Shown piece after piece: positions 1 through 8,656 of a stretch of 35,945 nucleotides of DNA. The stretch is taken from positions 77,501-113,445 of the forward strand of contig JBBHKE010000791.1 of the NCBI GenBank assembly GCA_037447655.1, in the 5' to 3' direction. The stretch comes from Zygnema cylindricum (taxonomy: Eukaryota; Streptophyta; Zygnematophyceae; Zygnematales; Zygnemataceae). The position numbers and the translations under genes were made by a program. Below the pieces are notes generated by a model, which did not search any database, was not told the DNA's origin, and worked only from the letters and a program-made list of their open reading frames with translations. Every line of letters starts with the position of its first letter. The first letter of the stretch is position 1.

Positions 1-129
1 AAAAGCAACCCCATAAGTTCCCTAGCCCGAGAGAGCACGTTGAGGGAGTTCCAAAACACGTCGACGATCCATAATCGCATTAGCCGATCGAAGAAGAATA
101 GAAGCTTGCACTCGTTGTAAAGCCACAGA

Positions 130-700
130 TAAACGTTGACGGTAAAAATAAGTAAGAACCATAGGAGGAGGGCTCTCAGGTCCTCGTCGCTCGAAAGCAC
201 GTCAAGCACAAGTACAAAGAAACTCGTCCAACGCAACACCCAAACAACCAAAGATCTCGACAGCCATCGGAATAAAGTAATCCATAGGGTCCCGGTGGGC
301 ATAATTACGCTCCTTCGCCTTAGCGCCATCACAAACTGCCACCCCAACATGTCGAGCCACCTAACCAACAACTGTAGCCGAAGTAGGGTTCGCCAAAACA
401 ATATCACCAGAAATGCGATGGGCACTATCGAGCAAAACAACATCGATCCGACGCAAGGGAATGCTATGAGAAACCTTCCGACTCACAGAAAAGCCCCCAT
501 CCGAAGCGATAGTCGCAACAGAGTCGCAAATGGTGTCGTGCTCCTAGATCAACTCACTCCCAACGAAGCAAATGGACACCATCAGGCCCCAAGACACGAC
601 CAAAGGCGCAAACTAGAGAGCCAAGTAAAGGAGGATGGTGGAGGCCAAGGCAAAACCGGAGGGTGGTGGTGAACTGAGCAGGTGAGATTCACAGAGTGGA
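130..700 (-). pseudogene. C-terminal zinc-finger/endonuclease-like region of non-LTR element (copy 1)
   Basis: Broken translation of the part after RT. One frame at about 670-600 reads FTTTLRFCLGLHHPPLLGSL, nearly the same as the second copy (QFTTALRFRLGLPHPPLLGS). A frame at about 465-360 reads RRIDVVLLDSAHRISGDIVL, keeping Arg-x-Asp, then 13 residues, then Asp. That spacing resembles the PD-x(12-14)-D signature of the restriction-like endonuclease in R2-type elements. The region carries stops and shifts. The homology between the two copies is seen; the endonuclease reading is inference. Confidence 0.55.
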
Positions 701-1490
701 CAAAATAGGTGTAGCAAACAACCAAGAGCCAAAACCAGGTCCACCAAAAGAGAGAAGACGACCACGCGAAGAATCAGAGGGAAGCGCCTCGAGAAGCTCA
801 GATTTGATGGCGGTGACAACCCGATCGGAAATCGATTCCTAGACACACTCAACGGATTGCGTAACAAGAGTGGAAAGAATTGGCACATCCACTAGGGCAT
901 GAGGAGGAAGATAATGTGACGTGTCCAATAGAAACTGTTGGAAGGCGAACACACCGTCTGAAACTCGGGGGATCACGGTGGTAAGAACGGGGGTGTCCAC
1001 ATCCAAGAAACGGGAAACAAGAGTGGAGGCAATAAGGCACCAACTTCCCAAATAGGCATTTGAAGCAACACGCGCTTTCGATGATAGACCAAATCTCCCC
1101 ATAGATACAGGGAGGGATGCTTGAATGCGGGCTAAATGCCAGACTCGCGATCGCATGCTTCACGACCTAACAGAGTGTGAAGGACGTCCATGAGGTGATC
1201 ATCAAAGGATGCGAGGGATGAGACAAACGTCGAGGTGGGAGGGGAAGTACGAGTAAGGTGAAAAAGGTGGTGGGGGAAACACCTGGTTAACATAGCAAAT
1301 GCCACTTGGGAATCGGGAAGGTGAGGGAGGCAGTCCACGTGGGCCAGATCTGTTCGTAGAGCATCATCAAGAAATTAGGTCACGAAAGTATCCGAACCGA
1401 GGGGGCATCCAACACACGAATGCCATCAGAGGGAGGGGGAGTAAAAGAAAGTGGAATTTCATGAGGGGACCAAATAGCACACTTGGAAGG

Positions 1491-2290
1491 TTAGTCTAAA
1501 AGGTTGAGTTCGGTTAAACATTCCTTAAAAAAATTATATGCCGACACGACTTGATCCATAGGCTTAATAATGTGGTTATCATCTAAAATCGAAGGGAAAA
1601 GGCAAAACGGGAAAGCAGTTGCGAAAGCACGAAGGGCCCGGTAATGGGCAAGGGCAGACAAAGGTTCGCCCAGAGGGTCACCTTGGTGAGCACCTGTAGT
1701 AGAGGAGAGAGGAATGAGTCCACCCTCGACCAAAAAGGAAAGGTTGTTGGTCAAAGAATAAAAAGCCCTCACAAAGGGGAATAATTGGACAATCGGAGAT
1801 AAAGCAGCCATAAGCTCTGAAAAAATGACGTTTCGATCTACCGTATTGATGGCATTGGAAACATCCACCTGAAGAACCAACCAATCCAGATGTACATCCA
1901 ACAAAGCCCTAATCCAATCGACCACGGCCTCAGAACCACCTCTCGTGGCCACTCCAAACTGATGAGGAGAGAAATAATCATGAAATGTAGGTTTGAGCTG
2001 GAGACATATCACACGAGCCATCAATCTGAATCAAACCTCTCCCACGGTAATAGGGCCGATCCCTCCATTAGGTTTGGCGAACGCCACAAGGCAGGACGCC
2101 GTGAGAAGATCACGAATCTGAGGAGGATCATCCCCACTAGCTATAAGAGAACATACGCGAAAAAACACATCGAACTCCTGTGCACCTGATTAAAGGGGGA
2201 AAACATAGAGAAAAGCTCATAAACTCTGCCTGAGGGGCCCTTTGCTGAAAGGCGAGGATAAGAGCTAAAGGCTTTATTGAAAACCTCCCG
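1491..2290 (-). pseudogene. Non-LTR reverse transcriptase, RT core (copy 1)
   Basis: Reverse transcriptase of the target-primed (non-LTR) type, which copies element RNA at a nicked chromosomal site. The open part (2024-1491) reads through HDYFSPHQFGVATRGGSEAV, then the first Asp block LVLQVDVSNAINTVDR, and then TTGAHQGDPLGEPL. Upstream, at 2170-2030, a frame reading AFAKPNGGIGPITVGEV matches the usual RPIAVGE block and contains a stop. The expected second catalytic block (F/Y-A-D-D) reads SILDDNHI here, so it is partly altered. The frame ends at 1491 and homology continues in broken frames. Too damaged to be active. Confidence 0.75.
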
Positions 2291-2317
2291 ATTTAAAGTA
2301 AATCTCTTAAAAGGCTT

Positions 2318-3200
2318 TGCAATTTTGTGGTCCTATTGTCCCACAGAATGAGCAGCCTATGTAAAGCCTCTAAGATAATGTGTGCCCTTCCCACTTTCCC
2401 AATGAATAAGTGCCACCGTGGCACCCAAGTATTCTGACCACCATTACACCTTTGAGGGCTCGAATCTCTTGATTCGAACGCAAAAAAAATCACTAAATTT
2501 GCTCTCCTAAGCAGTAAGTTATGGATGGCCAAAGATGACCTATAAATGCAATAGGTCACCTAAAGAGAGGCACCTCAAAAACGTTGTCCCTAAACCCCTA
2601 CTCACAGCTACCTACTACTCTACCCTAGACCAATCAAAAGACTATATAATACAAGAAATTACAGTGGTCGATGTACTTCTTGTACGACCATTGTGCGACA
2701 TGGCCTTTTGGTTGACGCTGTCAGCTTGGGAGTCATGGTTCTTTTTCCCATCTTTTCTGGCGTCCAATGATGTGGTGCCATATGGCACATCGTGCCCCTA
2801 TGTACAAAAGCCGCCAAAAGTACACTCCGGTTTGGCGGCGGTGACGGTGTCCGTCCGATCAAATATTTTACACGGTTCGATCGCGTCCGTGAGCGTCGTC
2901 GTTTATATGTGTCGTTTCGTCAGTTTGGTCCGTAAAATATAAACGTTGTCGGGTAACTCTCTATTAGTTCATCGAACCCTATCTGTATTACTCTTCATCA
3001 AAGACTTAACAGATAGGACGCTAAGGAGTTATGACTTGCAAAAGACTTTGGATCAAATCCGGATAAGTCCAACATTTTGGTCATCTGTCAGTCTATCTGC
3101 CTGTTTCTTTCTGACTATGGGGGGCAATCACGGTGACTCTCTCTCTTTTCCTCTCTAGAGTCTAAATTAAGAAGTGAGTATTAATTTTTTTTTTTCAACA
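2318..3200 (-). repeat. 3' LTR of E0
   Basis: On the minus strand the LTR begins TGTTGAA at 3200 and ends ATTGCA at 2318, with the usual TG...CA ends. Its U5 part (2318-2560) aligns with E2 U5, including the conserved block around CTAGAGGCTTTACATAGGC. The purine tract AAGGGGAA sits just upstream on the minus strand (+ strand 3201-3208 reads TTCCCCTT). Confidence 0.8.
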
Positions 3201-3204
3201 TTCC

Positions 3205-3905
3205 CCTTAATTCTTAGTCAACATTTAATTTAAGTCCACAATTTTCTCTGCAGAATTTTAACTTCGGAGAACGCACTGGTTTTGCCATCATATTTGCAAT
3301 CATCCTTTTATTACTTTTATGAAGCAGTTTAATTATTTTTTTACCCAACCTTCTCTCTGAGAAAAATTAGTCTGATTTTCATATGTTTAGCTTTGAAATG
3401 GTGTTTTGGATTAGCTGAAATAGAGATAGCAGGTTGATTATCACAGAAGACATTTTGAGTTCCAGAATTCATGAACCCTAGTTCATCAAAAAGAGGTTTT
3501 ACCCACATTAATTTCTTGATGGCAGCACAAGAAGCCATGTACTCAGCCTCCATAGTGGAAAAAGCAACTACTCTCTGCTGTTTCGTAATCCAGCATCATG
3601 CACATGATCGAATTTGCAACACATATCTAGTTGTTCATCGCCTTACATCCCTAAAACTGGCATCACTCCAAATAGTGATGTCAGTGTGCTCCCCTCCCAA
3701 ATGCAACCACAATTCCTTTGTTCCCACCAAATATCTTATCATTCTTTTGGCTGTTCCCAGTCTTTTTTCTTGGATTCATTTAGACTTTTACTGCGGACAC
3801 CTACAACGACCGCTATGTCTTGACATGTACATTTCATAAAGTAAATTATACTGCCTAAAATTTGCTGATAAAGAATCACTTCCATAAACCTTTTTACTGT
3901 TGTTT
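3205..3905 (-). pseudogene. RNase H / pol C-terminus of E0
   Basis: Decayed C-terminal end of a copia polyprotein. The best frame (3553-3341) reads MEAEYMASCAAIKKLMWV, then VFCDNQPAISISANPKHHFK, then AKHMKIRLIFLREKVG. These are the RNase H Glu and Asp blocks plus the conserved KHxxIRxxFxREK tail. Further right, broken frames recall the MYFMNCTRPDIAAAVGVLSR segment of E2. Many stops are present, so there is no function. Confidence 0.8.
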
Positions 3906-3933
3906 TGAAAACCTTGAGTCCTCTCTATATCTC

Positions 3934-4108
3934 GTTGCTATACTGCCATGCTGCGCTTAGTTTAACATCGCAGCAGGAAACCTTAAGCACTACACTTGTT
4001 GCTGTACTGCTATGCTACGCTGATCTGACATCGCAGTTGCGCTGCTCTAATATCACAGCTGCGTTGACAGTTATAGCAGTCATAGCAGTCATAGCAGCTA
4101 TAGCAGTC
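3934..4108. repeat. Imperfect direct repeats and a 9-bp tandem run
   Basis: Two imperfect repeats about 64 bp apart start GTTGCTATACTGCC (3934) and GTTGCTGTACTGC (3998). They are followed by about four copies of the 9-mer ATAGCAGTC/T at 4072-4108. No coding potential or known family was recognised. Confidence 0.7.
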
Positions 4109-4379
4109 TGCGCAAGAAAGTTGTTCCGAATATTAGTCAGTTTGTGTTAATATGAATTGATGGGGACATGATTTTTCGACTGAGGACCGAAGTTACATGT
4201 GGAGGTTCATATTTAGTGATGAAAGAATACGCGGACGGCGGACGGAGTCCGCCGTCATTTTTCGAAGAGAACTCTGGACTGCGCCGTCATTTTGACAGAC
4301 GAACTTTGACCGCGCACTATTTTATTTTAGCGGCTGTCCGATCCTGGATCGTTATAAATATTTAATGTACGACTGACGT
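4109..4379. other. Unassigned stretch between E0 and E1, with an inverted repeat at 4234-4256
   Basis: No gene is seen. A perfect 10-bp inverted repeat, GACGGCGGAC / GTCCGCCGTC, with a 3-base spacer lies at 4234-4256. GCCGTCATTTT recurs at 4251 and about 4278. This may be the eroded U3 of the E1 left LTR, but no TG start matching the right LTR was found. Confidence 0.45.
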
Positions 4380-4733
4380 TGAGGTTTTGTTTAATAAATA
4401 TTAGTGTACCAATCGACCATGGTAATTATGGTACGAAGTGTTCAGCTGTAGGCTCACTTATATATGTAGGACTTAGATTATTTTAGGAAGTAGCATTGTT
4501 GTGTAGAAAACTGCGAAGCAGTTTTTGGGTGGTTTTTAATTGTAAGATCATTGTGATCTGTTGGCAGAACCTTGTGAAATTTTGCATGTGTTTTCTTTGG
4601 TGTGTATTCTACATTGTGGCAAATTTGCAGACCTAGTGTTTGTCTGGTTTGCTTGGGGTTTCATTCTGAAGCTGGTCTTTTGTGGGATTTCGTTAGAGTT
4701 TCCTCTTTGCATAACTGATTGTTATGTCAACTG

Positions 4734-5040
4734 TTGGTGCTTCTTCATCTTCTTCAGTGGCACCAGCTGGCTCAAATCAACAAAAAATAGAATTGCTTCT
4801 AGGTCTCTTAGCACTACACCTTATGAGCTTTGGACAGGGAAAAAACCTGATGTTTGTCACTTTAAGATCTTTGGCAACAAGTGTTTTACTTTAGATACTT
4901 CACAAGATAGATGGAAAATGGAGGCTAAAGGCCTACATTGGATTTTAACGGGGTATGATGATAATGCAAAAGAATATAGAGTTTTTGTATTTGAGAAACA
5001 GAAAGTGATTATCTCTAGGAATATCCAGATTAAAGATGAA
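4734..5040 (+). pseudogene. E1 gag start joined to integrase C-terminal region
   Basis: ATG at 4734 gives MSTVGASSSSSVAPAGSNQQ, a typical low-complexity copia gag N-terminus. Around 4785-4800 the sequence passes, in another frame, into STTPYELWTGKKPDVCHFKI and then KIFGNKCFTLDTSQ, which is the end of copia integrase (usual form TPYExWTGxKPxxxHLRVFG). The intervening gag, Cys-His knuckle, protease and DDE core are absent, so this is a deletion junction. The integrase tail frame runs to the stop at 5041. The product would be non-functional. Confidence 0.7.
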
Positions 5041-5400
5041 TAGGATTCGGTTGACCTCTTTTAACTGCCAGATGAACCGGCAAAGGAAAAGCAGGAATAT
5101 GTCATTTTTCACCATGACAGCGTGTCTACTTTCCACCGGCAAGTGGGACAGCTGTTCCTTCAGTTCCTGTAGTGCCTTCACTGGATGCTTCACCACAATT
5201 TACACCTCAAGTGGAAGGAACTGCTACACACTATGTACCAGCTCAAGTTAAAGTTCAAACTAAACAGAAAAATCTGAGGTTACTGACAATTTCAGCCTCA
5301 GAATTTCCGGGGGGGGGAAAGATCTAGCAGCCGTCTGCAAGTTAGCTCTCACTTTATTTTTTCTGCAGCTACAGAGGACCCTTTAACGATCTAGAAGGCT

Positions 5401-6953
5401 TTCTCATCACCTGAGAGAAATCATTGGATAGAGGCCGCAAACAATGAAATGACATCTATTATGGAGGCACAGACATGGGAGCTGGTGGATCTTCCTCCGG
5501 GCAAAAAAACCATCGGCAGCAAATGGGTATTCAAGGTGAAACTGACCCCGGACAACACCATCGAAAGGTATAAAGCCTGATTAGTGGCCAAAGGGTAAAA
5601 TCAAAAAGAAGGTATTGGCTTTCAAGAAACATTCTCTCCAGTTGTCAGATTTCCCACTGTCAGATTTTTGCTAAGTCTAGCGGCTATAGAGAATATGGAA
5701 ATACAACAAATGGATGTTAAAACTGCTTTATTGCATGGAGAGTTAGAAAAAACCATTTATATGAAACAACCTGAAATGTATATTGAAAAGGGAAAGGAAG
5801 AACTAGTGTGTAAATTGATGAAATCTTTGTATGGGCTAAAACAAGCCCCGCGTCAGTTGAATCTGAAGTTAGATGAGTTTTTGACTGGGCTAGGTTTTAA
5901 GAGAATTAGCTCAGATCATTCTGTATATGTTCTACAAGGAGAGGATGGGGTAATTTACATTGCTGTATATGTGGATGATCTATTATTAATAAGTAAGTCA
6001 ATGGATGAAATAAACCGCATTAAAGCGGCTTTAAGGTCTAGGTTCGAGATGAAAGACCTCGGTGAGGCCAAATACATCTTAGGAATACAGGTAGAAAGAG
6101 AAAAAAACAAGAGGCTAATTATGTTGACTCATAAAGAAGCAATAGGTAACATGCTGGAGAGATTTGAAATAAGAGATGTAAAAGGATCCGTAACTCCTAT
6201 AGAATTCAAGCATAAATTAGAACGAATTGATACACATTCTTGCATAATGGTTGGTGGGAGTCCAGAGACAGGGGAGGAAGAGTATATGGCTTCAAAGCCA
6301 TATAGACAAGTAGTCGGAAGTCTTATATATTTTATGAATTGTACGAGACCCGACATTGCACCAGTTGTGGGAGTCTTGAGTAGAAGTTTGCAGAATCCTA
6401 AAACGGCATTTGAGAAGCAGCGAAAAGGGTGTTGAGATATCTTGCAGGAACTCGAAATTTTAAGCATGTACTCCGAAGAGGAGAGGTGAAAATACAGACG
6501 CGGAGCGATGCCAGCTATAGAGACATGCCAAGCCGGAAATCTACAACTGGTTTTGTACTTAAGATTGGAGATGGAACTTGCTGTTGGAGTAGCAAATTAC
6601 AAAAGGTTACAGCTCAATCCACAATGGTGTCTGAATATATAGCTGCAGCTTCGGCCCTCAAGGAGCTCCTATGGGTCAAGTCTATTCTACAAGAACTTGG
6701 TTACATGCAAACAGGTCCTCAGTCTATTTGGTGTGACAACCAGGCAGCCATTGCCATTGCTTCTAACCCCAGCCATCATTTTAAAAGTAAACACATGGAT
6801 GTTAGACTTCACTTTGTCAGGGAAAAAGTACTTGCAAAAGTCATTAAGTTGTGTTATTTACCGGATGAGAAGATGGTGGCTGATATGTTAACAAAAGCCC
6901 TTGCTGCTCCTAAGTTGCAGTTTTGCAGAGAAGCTATTGGACTAAGTGAGTAA
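5401..6953 (+). pseudogene. E1 reverse transcriptase-RNase H
   Basis: RT begins near 5401 (NHWIEAANNEMTSIMEAQTW). Two stops interrupt it (TGA about 5578, TAA about 5597), then it is open from 5668: MDVKTALLHGELEKTIYMKQ, LVCKLMKSLYGLKQAPRQ, and the catalytic YVDDLLL at about 5968. A frameshift near 6420 leads into RNase H (to 6953). That part reads RSDASY (Asp), TMVSEY (Glu), CDNQAA (Asp) and then KHMDVRLHFVREKV. Lengths of both domains match complete copia elements. Two stops and one shift separate it from a working frame, so it is a fairly young relic. Confidence 0.85.
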
Positions 6954-6969
6954 CTGAGTCTAAAGATTT

Positions 6970-6976
6970 AGGGGAG
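6970..6976 (+). other. Polypurine tract of E1
   Basis: AGGGGAG directly precedes the TG of the right LTR at 6977. It is the plus-strand primer site for reverse transcription, and the same AGGGGAG precedes the LTRs of E2, E3 and E4. Confidence 0.75.
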
Positions 6977-7341
6977 TGTTGAGATTTGAAATCTTTAGTA
7001 AGTAAATAGAGTAGACTTAGAATAGTTTCTAAAAAGTGGTATATAAGACTTACCTTTATTAGTGTTACAGTAGGCAAAGTACAATAGGGTGTATTGTACC
7101 TCTACAGGTTTTACGGAGTGACGTCGACACGCGTTACGCAGCAGGCAATTGGAATCGCCAAATCAGACGGACGGAATCTGATCCGGATATCTCGAAAAAT
7201 ATATGGTACAACTATTTTTGGAGTCATACAGATATTTTGGAAATATATGGTACGGAATATTTTTATGATCATTAATTAGAAACGTTCGGATATTTCGGAA
7301 GTGAATTATGATCATTGATTTTGAGAGACATCGACGGACGC

Positions 7342-7434
7342 GATTCACGTGGGACCACAAGTGACGAGGCGAGATTTACGTGGGACCACAAAGTGACGAG
7401 GTGTGATTTACGTGGGACCACAAGTGACGAAGCA
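7342..7434. repeat. Three tandem 31-32 bp units with ACGTGG cores in the E1 LTR
   Basis: Units start at 7342, 7373 and 7405. Each reads GATT(C/T)ACGTGGGACCACAA followed by GTGACGAG. The first holds a CACGTG G-box; the other two hold TACGTGG, an ABRE-like core. Plant bZIP/bHLH factors bind such cores. A role as an LTR enhancer is inference. Confidence 0.75.
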
Positions 7435-7746
7435 CTAAGGTGCTTTGTACTACAGGACCACATTTGGCTGGACTTTGGCGGCTACCGCTGACTAAGCATT
7501 TGGAAGGTTTTGTGTACGGTTAGAACGTTTTGTGTACGGTACAATGTCTGTAAATATCTGAATAACATTAGTTTGTATTTTAGTGTGATAAAAAATAGTG
7601 TTCCATTAATCAGGTTTTTAGAAAATAATAATTAGGGTTTTGAGGTACAGTGACATACAGGTCGGATGCTTTGTCGTTAGTCAAGATAATAACCGTAGTA
7701 ACGGTTACCCAAATTAGTGTAGATCAGTATATAGACACAGTGAGTA

Positions 7747-7751
7747 TATAA
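7747..7751. repeat. Target-site duplication of E2, left copy (TATAA)
   Basis: TATAA immediately before the TG of the 5' LTR; the identical TATAA follows the 3' LTR at 13962-13966. Confidence 0.9.
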
Positions 7752-7894
7752 TGTTGAAAAGAGGTAATTAATAGTTCACTTCCCTATTTTAGTTTTATTT
7801 TAAAGAAAGAGAGTAAAGATCAAAGGCGCGCAATGGCTGCCGCCATATTTAGAAAGTGGCAGTTTTTGCAGTTAAGGGTATTTTACTAAAATGA

Positions 7895-7968
7895 TGTCTA
7901 GGTCTAGATTTGAACCTGTGACCTCTAGATTCTCTATAGCCTAACGCCTTAACCATTAAGGCGTTACA
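7895..7968 (-). other. tRNA-like block (antisense) in the E2 5' LTR
   Basis: Read on the minus strand, this block contains TGGTTAAGGCG (7945-7955), which resembles the RNA polymerase III A box. About 30 bases later comes GGTTCAAATCT (7906-7916), which resembles the B box GGTTCGAATCC. The order and spacing are those of a tRNA gene or SINE head. No complete acceptor stem was identified, so it is a tRNA-derived relic rather than a tRNA gene. Confidence 0.6.
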
Positions 7969-8411
7969 AAACGACACACGTGACGGGTTTCATAAATATA
8001 TAAACATTAACGAAACAGCTAATTAACAGCAGACTAACCAAAAGGAGCAATTTCTGCATGTACGCGAATCTGAACCGTGTAAAATATGTTTTGATCGGAC
8101 GGCCGGCATTATAGCCGCCACGCGAAGTGAGCTTTTTGGCGGCATACGGAGATAACGTCACGCGGTGCCACGTGGCGTCACATTATTTGATACCGGAGAA
8201 GATGGGAGGAGGAACCATGGCTTCCGATATGATTGGTGTCACCTTGTAGACCTTGTCGTACAATGGTCCTACAATAAGTACATCGCCCATTTTACCTTCT
8301 TGTACTTTATAGTGTTCCTATTGGACTAGGGTTTAATAGTAGGTAGTCATGAGTAGGCAGACCGAGACTTAGTAATATTTAGGTACCTCTCTCTCTAAGA
8401 GAGCTTGTAAC

Positions 8412-8417
8412 TATAAA
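8412..8417 (+). promoter_or_regulatory. TATA box of the E2 5' LTR promoter
   Basis: TATAAA at 8412-8417 lies about 225 bp before the LTR end, as expected for a U3/R boundary. The equivalent TATAAAA exists in the E4 LTR (25247-25253). It is flanked by the near-palindrome CTCTCTCTAAGAGAG upstream and the inverted pair GGTCA/TGACC downstream. Confidence 0.65.
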
Positions 8418-8641
8418 GGTCATCTTTGACCAGCCATAACTTACAGCTCAGGTGAGCAAATTCAGTGATTCTTTTTGCGTTTGACTCAGGGGAGTCTTGT
8501 CCTCACAACGGTGAGAGTGGTCAGAATATTTGTGTGCCTGGGCGGCGCTTATTCAGCGGGAAAGTAGAAGGGGCAAATATTATCCTAGAGGCTTTACATA
8601 GGCTGCTCATTCTGTGGGTCAATGGAGACCACATAATTTCA

Positions 8642-8656
8642 GGTTATGGGCCCACC
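8642..8656 (+). promoter_or_regulatory. Primer-binding site for half tRNA-iMet (E2)
   Basis: GGTTATGGGCCCACC begins right after the CA of the LTR. It is the reverse complement of the anticodon arm of plant initiator tRNA-Met (GGTGGGCCCATAACC), not of the tRNA 3' end. Drosophila copia and yeast Ty5 are known to prime from such an internal half-tRNA. The 15-base match rests on my knowledge of the plant tRNA sequence. The site contains the gag ATG. Confidence 0.8.

Larger units (their letters stand above)
1..2312 (-). mobile_element. Decayed non-LTR retrotransposon, copy 1 (cut by window edge)
   Basis: Minus-strand relic of a single-ORF non-LTR element. From 5' to 3' on the minus strand it holds the RT N-terminal region (about 2290-2030), the RT core (about 2024-1491), a long degraded middle part (about 1490-700) and a C-terminal Cys/His plus endonuclease-like region (about 700-130). 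The second copy at 31640-34045 matches it over most of its length; for example, both have the same text around 1950-1985 and 33805-33840. Stops and frameshifts are frequent. The downstream end lies beyond base 1, and the upstream end abuts the LTR that begins at 2318. Membership of one repeat family is seen directly; the class assignment rests on motifs. Confidence 0.8.
2318..3905 (-). mobile_element. Ty1/copia element E0, 3' part only (minus strand)
   Basis: A 5'-truncated copia element on the minus strand. It keeps its 3' LTR (2318-3200), the polypurine tract just inside it, and a decayed RNase H region out to about 3905, where similarity to E2 stops. The LTR is 883 bp and aligns along its length with the 890-bp LTRs of E2, at visibly lower identity than E2's own pair. 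It lies directly beside the non-LTR relic. No 5' LTR was found in the window, so the element is a fragment. Confidence 0.8.
4380..7751 (+). mobile_element. Ty1/copia element E1, internally deleted (left of the E2 insertion)
   Basis: Copia element of a family distinct from E2. In order it holds a leader and presumed LTR end (about 4380-4733), a gag start at 4734, an abrupt jump into the end of integrase near 4790, a linker (5041-5400), nearly complete RT and RNase H (5401-6953), a purine tract (6970-6976) and a right-hand LTR starting TGTTGAGATT at 6977. The LTR is cut at 7751 by E2 and resumes at 13962. The 5' boundary is uncertain because the left LTR does not align clearly with the right one. 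Most of gag, all of protease and the integrase core are missing. Confidence 0.75.
6977..7751 (+). repeat. Right LTR of E1, first part (interrupted by E2)
   Basis: Starts TGTTGAGATTTGAAATC after the purine tract. It runs 775 bp to the E2 insertion point and continues from 13962. It contains a triple tandem repeat (7342-7434) and a GTTTTGTGTACGGT direct repeat around 7508-7545. The exact CA end beyond 13962 was not placed. Confidence 0.7.
7752..8641 (+). repeat. 5' LTR of E2
   Basis: TGTTGAAAAGAGG at 7752 to ATAATTTCA at 8641. It aligns base for base with 13072-13961. U3 carries an antisense tRNA-like block, a CT/AG-rich CTCTCTCTAAGAGAG just upstream of TATAAA, and GGTCATCTTTGACC just downstream. 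Confidence 0.93.

Noticed and set aside
136-672. A 178-codon plus-strand open frame at the left edge
   Set aside because: It lies antisense to the C-terminal region of the non-LTR element, whose minus-strand homology to copy 2 accounts for the sequence.
3934-5000. CRISPR-like or regularly spaced repeats
   Set aside because: The repeats are short, contiguous or irregular, and the genome is eukaryotic; there is no array structure.
7895-7968. A functional tRNA gene
   Set aside because: Only A-box-like and B-box-like motifs are present; no complete cloverleaf or acceptor stem was found.
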